Of a stretch of DNA of 64,000 nt, positions 52,972 through 64,000 are shown piece after piece (within the stretch, counting starts at the first letter, position 1; each line of letters opens with the position of its first letter). Origin of the DNA: Oxytricha trifallax (lineage: Eukaryota > Ciliophora > Spirotrichea > Sporadotrichida > Oxytrichidae); assembly GCA_000711775.1 (NCBI GenBank), contig ARYC01018364.1, positions 1 through 64,000 on the forward strand, given 5' to 3'. The notes under the pieces are model-generated. The model ran no database searches and had not been told where the DNA came from. It saw only the letters and a list, made by a program, of their open reading frames with translations. A program made the position numbers and the translations under genes.

Positions 52972-53034
<63 letters not shown>
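52972..53034. repeat. (TA)n microsatellite
   Basis: About 63 bases of nearly pure TA. A shorter TA run also follows the other YHYH copy (~45083-45102), so it predates or marks the duplication. Confidence 0.95.
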
Positions 53035-53038
<4 letters not shown>

Positions 53039-53131
53039 GCTTCCATCACAAATCAACAAGCAACCAAATATTAAGAATAATTATTGAATTATTTAAATTT
53101 GAATTTAATTTCTACAACTTCCTTATCTCGT

Positions 53132-53147
53132 GGGGTTTTGGGGTTTT
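53132..53147. other. Telomere-like (G4T4)2 tract
   Basis: GGGGTTTTGGGGTTTT is exactly two units of the hypotrich telomere repeat. No TBE terminal inverted repeat is recognisable on either side, unlike the ends at 421, 21940 and 25890. Confidence 0.75.
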
Positions 53148-53149
53148 AT

Positions 53150-54486
53150 ATATAAAGTTATTAAAATAGAAAAATATTATAAATAAAATTAACTTATTTT
53201 AATATTATTAATTATGTAAAGTATATTAATAAGTTAAAAATATTTTTTAAATAAGAAAGTATCATACAAATTCATGATATTTTTAAACAATAATTTATGT
53301 TTTTTTATAAATTCTTTAATTTGTTTGAAAAATAAATATGTTTTTTAACAAATCTTTGAAGAAAAGTTAATATTTATTTAATATTTTAATGATAATAAAT
53401 AATGTATATAATATAATATGATTCCTATTTGATATTATACATTAAATACAATATCTTAAATGCATTGCTGAGTTATTGAAAAATATTTTTAGCAAGATAA
53501 TTTATTTTGAATCATGAATATATTAATTCTATTAAATTTAATCACAATTATAATCATAAGTTAAAATCAATTAAATTTAAGTTCTATCGTATTATATCAA
53601 ATGTTTTGAATGACTTTTAAAATTGTTACTTTCAAAATGAATCAGAAAACATTTTGTTAATTTATTATTGATTAATAACATTAGTAATCATTCTTATTTA
53701 ATTGCTGTTAAAAATAAATCTACTTTATTAATTTAAAATGCGATTTTAGAGATAATGCATGCAATATAATTGAATAGAAGTTAATCAGTAACGAATAATT
53801 TTAATAATTGGTTATGATATTATTGTTTATCTTGCAGTAATAAGATTTCAAATTTTTATTGCTAATTATAAATTTTGAACTCAATTTATATAAATATTAC
53901 AGTTTTAAGATGACCTTTTTCTTAAGATATCAGTTGTTGAAGTTATTAAAATAGAATATTATTAAATATATATCGCTTAAATTAAAGATTATAACTTTAT
54001 AATTGTTTGTTATTTTTATCATAATTATTGTAGTTTAACTTATTAATAAAATTTTATAAACAATAATATTTCAAGTTAAAAGATTTCTTTATTTTGTCAA
54101 TGAATTGAGAAGAAAAAAAAATAAATATATTTAGATTGTAATAATATATCATTTTGCCAAAAATAAATTGCAAACTTCGAAAACACTCAACTATATATAT
54201 TATGTTTTGAAATAAGTCTTAATTATAATTGTGGGCAAAAGTTAATTTTGATTTGCCTGGTGTATTTAGCATGTCTTTGTTACTTGAAAGATTAAATTTT
54301 AAAATAATAAGAGTTTCTAAAAGTTATTGTTGTAAATGTATTCTCATATTAAAAGGTCAATTATTAGAGATTTCACTTAAGCGTTGCTCAGAAATTTATT
54401 TTTGCCTTTAAAATGAACGATAATTATTATAATAATATATTTAAATATTAATTTTTAATTATAAACTGAAATATTACTATTCAAAA
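53150..54486. other. AT-rich spacer
   Basis: Nothing recognisable. A 60-codon frame near 54230-54411 is within chance length. Confidence 0.5.
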
Positions 54487-57400
54487 ATGGCAAACGTTAC
54501 ACTGAATTTTCCCAATTTTAGACATCAGATTTTTGACTTGATCTCAAAGATGAATAATCAGAAATACTCAGATGAAAAAATAATACTCCACTAATACAAC
54601 TCCAACTTTAACTCCTATCACTCCATTCGCAACAACGACAACCTAAAGATCATTGATCAGTAAAATTTTACTGCCACGAAGTTGGTGTAGCTCTAATTCA
54701 AAGCAGAAGTAGAAATTGCCTAAAGTTTGTGTTTTATCAATATTAAAAATATCTTGAAACTTCTTTAAAAATGCAACTTGAAAAGTAACAATAAGTTATT
54801 TATTATCTTATTTACTGAACGTGCTATAATTTGTCTTTTATATTTAGATTTAGAAATTTATAAGCTTTAAAAATACATATGATAAAATATTGTTGTTTTA
54901 AAGTAGTCTTACTACTATTCGATGAGTAAAAATCTGAATGACTTAGATATCATAGCACAATATCATTTGAAACATTTACTTCTGAGTTAATGCTATTGAG
55001 TTTAATTTAAAATCTTTAAATTAATTATTATAAAATTTGGTAAAAATAGTAGCATTAGAACTTATGTTTAATTTATTTACATGTTCTTGATTTGTAATGT
55101 GGTCATATTGTAGCAGAGTTATTTGAATTAGTTTTTTATTATCGACATTCTTCTTATTTAGAAATTGAGTTTAGATGTCCAAGTTATTACTATTAATATT
55201 AAGTATATATTTAGGAGACTTGTTCTTGAGAACACTTAATTTATAATTTTACCAATAAAACTATGGTCAATTGGATGATTTTTTATCAATCCATGAATTC
55301 TTCAATTTCACTAACCAAGAATTAACTCTTCGAAAGATTACAGATAATCTAAAAGTACGCATTTAAAGTGAAACTATTAATAAGTTGATTAAATTCTCTT
55401 TTTCTATAAATTCCTTGAAATAAATCATAACATTTTTGGCGTTTCATAACTATTAAACTCTTTAATATGAAATCAAGACATTCTAATTATAAGCAGAAAA
55501 TCAATCCTCAACGTTTTCTAAAATACTCCATTCTGTATTTTGTTAAATTTTACCATAAAAAAAGTATCATACTTTCTTAAGTTATAGGTCAGATTTTTAA
55601 AAAATTAAAAGGAGATTTTTCATGATTACAATCAACTTATAGTGCTTGAGAATAAATTAAATCTATAAGTTAAATAAACTTTCTGAATTTTTGAATGACT
55701 GCTGTTACAAAGAAAGAGATCTGGAGTAATAATGATAGAAGTCATCAGCAACAAAATGCATACTTTTCTGGTTTAATTGACAATGCAATATTATCGCTGT
55801 ATATTATCTATGTTCAAAATATTAGGGATATATATCTAAAAGATATAAACATAGAATAATTAAACAGCAATCATTTAATTTATTACAAATTACTTTGTAA
55901 ATGTACAGATTCTTAAACACAAATCTACTCTATTGAAGTAAACTTTTGGAATCAAATTTTATGAAATAATAAAAATTAACGTTAGTTAATAGAGGAACGT
56001 TTTTAAAAATGAGATGATAATTTAATAGATTTTGTTAAAGAAATTAGTATTGTTTTAGATTTATTTACAATTACTTGCTATCTAATTTTTATAAAGCATT
56101 TTAGTTTTAATGTCCAATTAATAGCTATACAAAAAGAGAAAAGGAGTAAATCTTGTTTATAAAAGCTTCAATCTTAAAAAACAAATATAGATGTATGTTT
56201 ATCACATCTATTGAAGAATAATTCATAAAGGTGGGCATTAAAAATTATATTAATACATACAGCTATTTTATCAATATTTAAACAGACTTTTCTTAAAAAG
56301 TCTCCATAAAAATAAATTAAGTGACGATAGTAAAAATATTTTAAAGCAACAATCTATTAAGATTGGGAGTTATTAAAGATTTATTATCAAACTTGATGTT
56401 AAGTTAATCTATTTTTATGATTTAAAGCTACTTTATTTTGATAATTCATTAATTACCAAAGGCCTAATAGGCAATTGAAATTTCTAGCTTTTTCAGATTG
56501 ATTGATTAATTGAAGTTAACTTAAGCAATTAAATGGAGCCAATAGCCTTAAATAGACACTTATGGGAACGGTAACTTAATCCATAGTCTTTCAATCATTT
56601 ATTTTATAACAATTTTTGAAATGAAAGGCTTTTCATTTAGTTTAAGTTAAATCTTATACATATCTCCCATCGAAATGTAAATTAGTGTTTAATAAAAGAA
56701 GTAGCAATTTAATTAAGCTTGTTGGCAAACTACATCTATTTTTAGATTTAATCTTGGCATATATTTAAATATTACTTAGATAAAAATTGTTTTTCTTACC
56801 ATTTAGTCTTTATTCAAATAAAATTTAACCTAAATGATTTTTATAAAATTGCAAAAATCAGGGATACTCCCTACAGAAAAACTTCCTAAGAAAACGACAT
56901 CCAACTACTGACCACTGATTATTGGCTTACAGAAAACAAGAATCATCTATTTTAGATAGACGAATTACAAGAAGACCAAAGTTTCTTAAAAATTAAGATC
57001 ATTAAATTATTTAAGAACTTGCGCATTTAGAAACTCACAGAAATATAAAAGAAGATTACAGAATAGCAATGTTGATTAAGAAATGCGTAAAGTATGAAGA
57101 ACTAGTGACTGAGCAGCACTAACATATAAACAAAATCCAGTGTGAAAACTAAACAATCAATATGAAAAACAGTAGCATCCCAATAAGTTATACAATTAAA
57201 TATGAAAGAACAAATTATAATAATATCAAATAAATTTCACTTAGCTTTATAAATCAAATGGATTGCAATAAGTTGATTTAAATGTCATTATAGAATAATA
57301 AATAACATTTAATTATCTATTACTCTATATTACACGATGAAATAGTAAAATAATAAGAGAAGGTAAGTTTGCATGATCAGATAATCAAATCCTATTGACA

Positions 57401-58281
57401 GCATTTAACCTATAAGAATAAATGCTCTTACAAAAACAAGCAAGAAGAAAAGTTCTTTAGAACGGACTAAAAGAACTTAAACAACATCCATCATGCCTGG
57501 ATTTATCTCAATAAGCTAAACAAAAAAATCTACTCAAATAACTGAAATTAGTGAAGATACTTCAGCAAACTTAATATACTAAATTTTATAATTTAATTAA
57601 TTAAACTAGTTTTTAAATCTATAGTTTCAAATAAATAATAAAGTATTAACAGATTATTTGAAAACAAGTTATTCAGTACATAGGGGAAAACATGAATGAC
57701 TAAACACAATATCTTAATTTATAAATTGATATAAAACCGAATTGCTTTAGACTCTTCCTAAGCATTGAATAAAAATATGGTTAAAATAAGTACTTAGTAT
57801 AAGAAACTAATTGAAGACTAAGCAACACTGACAAAACATTGAGAGTAGAACTTGCAAGAACTGGCATTGTTGAACTTATTGATCGAATACTTAATTACAA
57901 ATTTAAAATTCTTCAATACTCACATAGAGGAAGATTGATGACATTCTCCTAAGCTGAGCAGGGGAAACGTGTGGTAAATGAAGATATAAGCACAATCAAT
58001 TACGATATCAAGCAATCACATAAATCATTAAACTATTAAATTAAAATTCTCGTATGGAATAAATAGGACTTGACCTAGATAACAGATTTGAAAGAGCAAA
58101 TAGGAAATAATTACAGTATTCTTCTATTAAAAATTTGCAGATAAAGTAGAAGAGTTAGCCTAGAACCAAGAGAAATAAAAAAATCATGTAATATAGCAAA
58201 GATTACAATCATAACATTATCTAAAGTAGTTTTCATAGGACTCTTCATGAAGATGATGATGATAATGAAAAAGAAGAATGA
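54487..58281 (+). CDS. Unrecognised segmented gene
   Basis: The ATG at 54487 opens MANVTLNFPNFRHQIFDLIS and DNLKIIDQQNFTATK. A long second segment (~55200-55735) contains DDFLSIHEFFNFTNQEL, TLRKITDNLKVRIQSETIN and FLNDCCYKERDLE. Later segments include WLTENKNHLFQIDELQEDQ (~56925), FFRTDQKNLNNIHHAWIYL (~57460) and LARTGIVELIDRILNYKFK (~57850). The most natural C terminus is HEDDDDNEKEE before TGA at 58279-58281. Much of it looks helical and Gln/Asn/Lys-rich. AT-rich frame-breaking stretches between segments look like IESs. A TGA interrupts one segment at ~57397. No domain recognised. Confidence 0.5.
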
Positions 58282-58329
58282 AAAGAACAGGAGGAAGATC
58301 AAAATTTAGAGTTCATACAAACCTGAAGT

Positions 58330-61300
58330 AGTTGATGGCCATTAAAAATAATGAGATACTGATATGTTATAGTATGTTATTATAACTATGAAATGATAAT
58401 ATTTAACCTCCGCACTATATATTGTTTATGTTTGTGGAAACGATTCTAATTTAAACTACAAACTAACCAAATACATTAAACTTCTTCTATAAATTAAAAT
58501 TATTATTTAAGATCTTATCTCTATTAATATAGGAATAATACTTACATAATTGGGTTCTACAATTTTTTAATAAATGAAGTAATACTATATGTTTCAGAAA
58601 TTGTAAGACTATTTAAAGTTAATAAATTGCTGTAGAAAATTTTCTTGAAATAAGTAGCTTTTAACTTGCCTATCAATTATTGTTTTTGTAATATATTTAA
58701 TCATCAATACAGGTAAGCATTTAATTGCCACTTATTCTCTATTATCTGATAGAAGATTCTTTAACAAAGAAGTTAATACCTTATAACTCAAATAACTAAA
58801 TAAAGAATTATTTATCTAGGATTTACTTAAATAAATAGGCTAAATCACTTCCTAGATGCTGCAAACTTAAAGCATCTAACCCACATAATTGCTAAAAAGA
58901 TACTTAACACAAGAATTGAATGAGCATTATCTAAGGATTAAATTTTTAATAGATTTATTAGTATCGCACTTAATAGTGAACAGATGTTTGTGCTTTAAGT
59001 AGTTTAAATTATAAAAAAGAACGAAAAATTATATGGATCAGCAAAGGAATAAAATTGCATTTTACATTAAATGAATTGCTTCTTGTTATACCATTAAACT
59101 TAAAGGAATAACTGGTTGTATTTTTGAACTATTTTTTGAGAATTGTTCAAACTCTCAAAATCTCTAATTATATATTTATATTACTTAATATACTATTTAT
59201 AAAATTTTCATTCAGTGTGACCATTCTAATGATAGTCTAATTCTAAAATGATCTTATTTGACCTATATTAACTAAATTTTCATTAATTTTTATAGATTCT
59301 TAGTTTTTTGTTGTAAGAAAACACTGAGTGAATATCAACAGATACTCGATTGCTATGTTTCACTATATTTGGAGGTCTTATCATCTAGAAGGAAGAGTAT
59401 ATTATCATGAATAAAATCATAGGAATAAATAATGAACTAATCATAGGTTTACTTATTAGATTTGAATATATTAAAGGAATAATACTTTATTGTTCCTTAA
59501 CCAAATAAAATGCTAAAAAATACATATAATATAATTTAATATCTTTTAATTTAAAAACAATAATTGCCTAAATAATAACTTTAATAATTACTTAACTTAT
59601 TTCAATAAGATTGAGGATATTTTAATTGTATTTTATACAAATGATTAAATTTATTTTTTAGTATTATAATTTCGCTGCAATATAACTGAAAATTTTTATA
59701 AAATATCAACACTTAATCAATTATATGACTTGTAATTTGAAGATGAGATTAATGGACTTAACGATTTAAATTTTGATATTATAAATTGCTAAGATGTTAT
59801 ATTTGTATATATTTAATCGATTGCATGAAAGGCTGAATTACCAACTATATTAATATCTTAGAACGAAAATATGTTCTATGTGTGAGTATTTTATGTTTTA
59901 TGTGTAATTTATTTCAGAATTTTATATATTATACTTCATTATAACTAGTATCTTCAAAAAGACATTCATAAATTTATATTATAAGTCTCAATTGTGCTTC
60001 ATTGACACTTTACCTAATATAATTAAATAATATCTCATTTAATGATTAAAATTATAGAATCTTAAATAAATCTATTAAATTCTTTCTTAGTTTATATAGT
60101 ATCCTCAATAATAAGAATAATTATCAGTTTTACATCAAGTCAGCCATTTATTAATTAGCATAAATTTAATCAAATAGTTAGTAAATTTTAAAAAAGGGGA
60201 AGACATTTTATAAAAATTGATCCACAACAAAATATTTTTATATATAAAATGAAGAATCATTGAATATCACTTTTTAGAGTTTATTTTTAAAAGAATTACA
60301 CCTTTATGAAAGTTTTGCAAGCCTGCTGTTAACTCATAAACTCCATTCAATAAAAAATTTCATTAGTTTTATGCCAAAATAAAAAAAAATTCTAAATTTA
60401 ATTTAACAAAAAATTTAATAAATTGTTACAAATTCATAAACATTATTGCTTAATCCATAAATACCAATACTACATATAGATGTGAGATAAATTTACAGCT
60501 AAACTAGAAAATGTGCATTTATTTTGTAGTAGCAATTTTTTGTGAAATATTAATATAATAATTAAATCGCAATGTTAGTTACATAATTACTGTATTGTAA
60601 TGATTGCATATTACGGTCTTAATTTTAACGATCAGTCTTAAATCTAAAATGTAAAATACTAAAGGTACAATTAATATAAGTTCCAATATATTGATGAGAG
60701 AAGAAGAAGTTCTTAGACTTCTAATTGAATAGACAGCACTATCTGTATTGAAATTATTGCATTTAATAATTATTTGAAATTCTTGATTAACTTAAATAAT
60801 TTTTGGTAATAATTTGGATATTTAAAGGCAAATATAACATTTTATTTTTCTGTTAGATTGATTTTTTGTTTCATTAACAGGCATAACATATATAACTGAA
60901 TCCTTTAAATGAAGATATTAAGTAATTATACTTTTCATTAAAGCTAAAAATGAATAAATTAAATATCTATACATACTTTAACTCACAATAAAGTAACTTA
61001 ATGACAAAAATGATAATTATTTGCTTGTAATTTTAAAATTATTCCTTTACAAATTATAAGTACCTCTAACTTTAAATCTTGTATTGTTTATTTTTACATA
61101 AGAAATCAGTAAAAAACCAAAAAAATAGTATTCTTTCAGAATCTGACACAAAGCCTTATAAAAATCTTTGATTATAAACGTACTTTGGTAAAAGACTTAA
61201 TCCACCATTTTAAAATATAAGTTATGTTTATACATCCCTAATATTAAAATAATTTTGTTAATCTTAAAACTAAAAGATAATTTACATATTTTCAAGTCAT

Positions 61301-61400
61301 TTAAAAATTAAATCCTTAAAATTTAAAATATCTTAAGGATATTTTTTCTGGAATCATATTTCTAAAACTGAATTATACCCATTGTATTCATATAATCTGA
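58330..61400. other. Long AT-rich spacer
   Basis: No coding segment recognised on either strand. It ends near short coding-like fragments around 61570-61640 (-, EDRFEFDHNLLKLQQLLSF). Confidence 0.45.
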
Positions 61401-61779
61401 ATTAAATTTGAGTAGTTAGAGTGGTTAACTTGATTTCCTCTTTATCCTTCATTGCTAATCTACTGTTTTAGTGATACAAGTGATTTATTCAGAATTGAAA
61501 ATCGAAAGTATGCTAATTAATAACTATCAAATCACTCTAGACTTGTTCATTGGAATAAATATTTTATGCAATAAAAGCTTAGAAGTTGCTGCAGTTTTAA
61601 TAAATTATGATCGAACTCAAACCTGTCCTCGACATTTTACTTGAGGCAAATTTTTAAACTTAGTTTTCTCTGAGCATGTAGACATAATACTTTTATATTA
61701 TTCTTAGCCAAAAATTCAATATTATTGATCAAATCTAAATCTTGGAAAAACAAAAAAATATCTTAATCGTAAATAGGGA

Positions 61780-62075
61780 AAAGAATTTCTAGGATTTTTG
61801 TGAAACGCTTTGACATAACGATTGAGATTGCTCTTATTATTAAAAGCCTTGAAGCAAGTAATGCATCAATAAGAAATAGTCGCTGGTGCTGAAATCGCAC
61901 ACTTGTCTTCCTCTTTGTTTGACTCTGGCATGTTATCTTCGATTTGTATATCTTATAAAAAATTTAACTAGCTCGTATGAAACTCTGGATTTAGCTGCTT
62001 ATTGTAAAAGTTTGACAAGTTTTAAGCATCGTTGTCATCGATAGTCTCGTCAAAAATTCTTTGTTCATAAATCAT
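61780..62075 (-). pseudogene. C2H2 zinc-finger protein fragment
   Basis: ATG at 62073-62075 gives MIYEQRIFDETIDDNDAQN. Then ESNKEEDKCAISAP precedes a finger CITCFKAFNNKSNLNRYVKAFH, in which the first zinc-ligand His is Tyr (CAT to TAT). A TGA stands just before the first Cys. The gene appears damaged, or it belongs to a zinc-finger-bearing mobile element. Confidence 0.5.
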
Positions 62076-62639
62076 AAGAAAGCAAATGATTATTTTTACT
62101 TGAGTTGATAAGATTAATTAATAGTAAAGTTATATTTATTAGTTAAAAGTAGAAATCAAGACTTAAACACACACCACCTGAATGAACAATTGTAAAAGTT
62201 ATTTGAATAACTTTCATGCACTGGCCAAGCAACAAATACTTTCAATCAAACTAATCTTTGAATATAGGCTTTATTAATAATAGCTTAGTTGCATAGTAGC
62301 ATTAATGAATATGAGTAAATTCCCATTCTAAACATAAATTGTGGTTTAGAGGTATTGATGAAAATAGGTTATGGGAGCCATCTCAATAATACTAATAATA
62401 ATAGTAATTAAATTAGTGTGTTAACTATAAATTGATTTTTCTTTAATTTTTTCATAGTTTAAATTTTTGTTTATATTCTATTAAAATCCTGAATTCTTGA
62501 ATGAATTAAGTAGTTAATAATTTATACTTAATTGTTGATTTTATAAATAAATTAAGTATTTTATTTAATATTTTGTTTTTCTTAAATTTTGGTATAAAAA
62601 TAAAAAAAACCATTACTATAATTATTTATTTTTATAAAA

Positions 62640-64000
62640 GATATATTTAATGTAAAAATCAAAAGAAAATCAAATGGCAAATTAAAGCGGGAAAAATGGA
62701 ACCAGGAAAGTAGCCAACCAATGAGTAAAAGAGATTACTAGTCTACAACAAAGATTGAGGGAAAACAGAAAAAAGAAATTTTCAACAAAAATTGGAAAAG
62801 TACTTTGAAAATTCAAAACCAAACTCTTAAAATTCGACATTTCAACACCAAAATATTTAGTTATAATATAAAAGCTTCAAAAGCATAAACAAATTTTTGT
62901 TCAAGAGTGACTATAACCGACAGCTCGAGTTTTACCAACCAGTACGAGAAGCTGAAGAGTAGGTTAGAAGAAATGAAAGATTCGCGGAGAAATAAACGTC
63001 AAAGAGGAGGGAGTAGATTATAATTCAGCAACAAATAGTAACTAAATACAAAGACAATTGAATTTAAAATTTACCTGTAAAATGTATGAGGATTAAATTT
63101 CAAACTAAAGTAAGATTAACTGATGAGGGAAATAGAAGGCAATAATCCTGACTACATAGGGTTAGTGGAAACTAGACTTCAGAGATTGATAGGAATCAAT
63201 AATAAAGACATAGCACAAACGCAACTGGCAAGAAATTGAGGAGTTCTAGTGTTTAATAGTGGAAAATACGAATGAAAACAATAAAAACATTAAGTTAATT
63301 TATAACATGGAAGATATTGAATGTGGGAGGGTTCCCACTACACATAATCACGTTTTACATCCCCCATACTGGAATGATCATGATAAAATCTCTGAAACAG
63401 TAGTGTCAGAAGCAGAAAATTATAGTTATGGGGGATTTTAACTTTCACATAAAGGAATTAGGGAAAAGATTAAATAAAGTAGGTCTAAAAGAATCCATTC
63501 CAGAGGGAGTGGATATTCATTCAAGAGGAAACCAAATAGACCAGATATTCTTAACTGTAAAAAAATTAAGCTGGGACACGAGTTAATTGAAACAAACATA
63601 CCACAAATTAATTCAAGTCCAGCTTAAGATCAAATATCAAGATGACGACTATAAACTGACTGATGAGGAGAGAACGATAAGAATATCAGACATAAGAAAG
63701 CAATGTTAGAAGGCATTCATAGAGGAAAGGAGAGCTTACACTAGAATACTTAGACACACCGATTCAACAATGTTTCATCGACAGAATAGGAAGGTAGACT
63801 AAAGGGAAGAATTGGTACTAACGACCACCTGATTGGTTTGTGAAAAGTAATGGAAATAAGACAGACAGTGCTTTCTTAGATACAAAGGTAAAATGGAAAA
63901 AGGCAATAATCGACCTAGAACACTGCCTGGATAGGAACGATATAAAAGGGTACTTCTACATGGTGAAATGACTAACAAAAGGTCAAAAGCAAGCACAACC
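62640..64000 (+). mobile_element. Non-LTR (LINE) retrotransposon, 5' part, running off the window
   Basis: After a short basic region (from ~62640), an ATG at 63123 opens an AP-endonuclease-like domain: NPDYIGLVETRLQ (~63150), GVLVFNSGKY (~63240), VMGDFNFHIKELG (~63425, catalytic GDFN) and GNQIDQIFLTV (~63525), the usual order of LINE endonucleases. TGA codons and frame shifts break it (one TGA lies where RGVLVF would be expected). The reverse transcriptase should follow beyond 64000. Confidence 0.75.

Noticed and set aside
52972-53169. Open frame through the (TA)n repeat
   Set aside because: It encodes only Tyr-Ile repeats from the microsatellite, so not a gene.

Overview
This window looks like germline (micronuclear) DNA of a stichotrich ciliate close to Oxytricha. 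Three things show it. TAA and TAG sit in frame wherever a recognisable protein needs glutamine, with TGA as the usual stop. Two transposon ends carry C4A4/G4T4 telomere repeats, as in the telomere-bearing elements (TBEs) of Oxytricha. Genes are broken into segments (MDSs) separated by short AT-rich spacers (IESs) bounded by direct-repeat pointers. No rRNA, tRNA gene or CRISPR array was seen. Gene ranges below run from first to last segment and include IESs; boundaries are approximate unless a pointer is given.

Layout. 1-436: end of a TBE. 2.9-6.5 kb (+): DHHC palmitoyltransferase. 6.6-12.2 kb (-): a Trl1-type tRNA ligase with ligase, kinase and phosphodiesterase parts, convergent with the DHHC gene. 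12.7-15.5 kb (+): class II lysyl-tRNA synthetase with pointers that can be read off. 16.0-16.6 kb (-): UBE2D-type ubiquitin-conjugating enzyme. 16.9-21.6 kb: decayed TBE relative in the opposite orientation. 21.7-27.5 kb: ~190-bp satellite containing a nearly complete TBE (21940-25905). 28.2-39.4 kb: relic of a virus-like element (packaging-ATPase-like gene, tail-fibre-like gene, small ORFs) written in the ciliate code. 42.0-43.7 kb (-): EF-hand/CDPK-like gene cut by a 536-bp palindromic IES. 43.8-45.0 and 52.1-52.9 kb (+): decayed and better-kept copies of a YHYH-domain secreted protein. 45.2-46.0 kb: foldback element. 54.5-58.3 kb (+): unrecognised multi-segment gene. 61.8-62.1 kb (-): zinc-finger fragment. 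62.6-64.0 kb (+): decayed non-LTR retrotransposon.

The host genes (tRNA ligase, LysRS, UBC, DHHC) are ordinary housekeeping functions, and their segments appear in linear order, not scrambled. Two cautions apply. Several conserved genes need single-base corrections in homopolymer runs, so sequence error or decay is present. TGA also appears in frame at several places, including the conserved Trp of the UBC, which deserves checking against the macronuclear copies. With TGA as the only stop in such AT-rich DNA, open frames of 50-100 codons are expected by chance, so ORFs without a recognisable motif carry low confidence.
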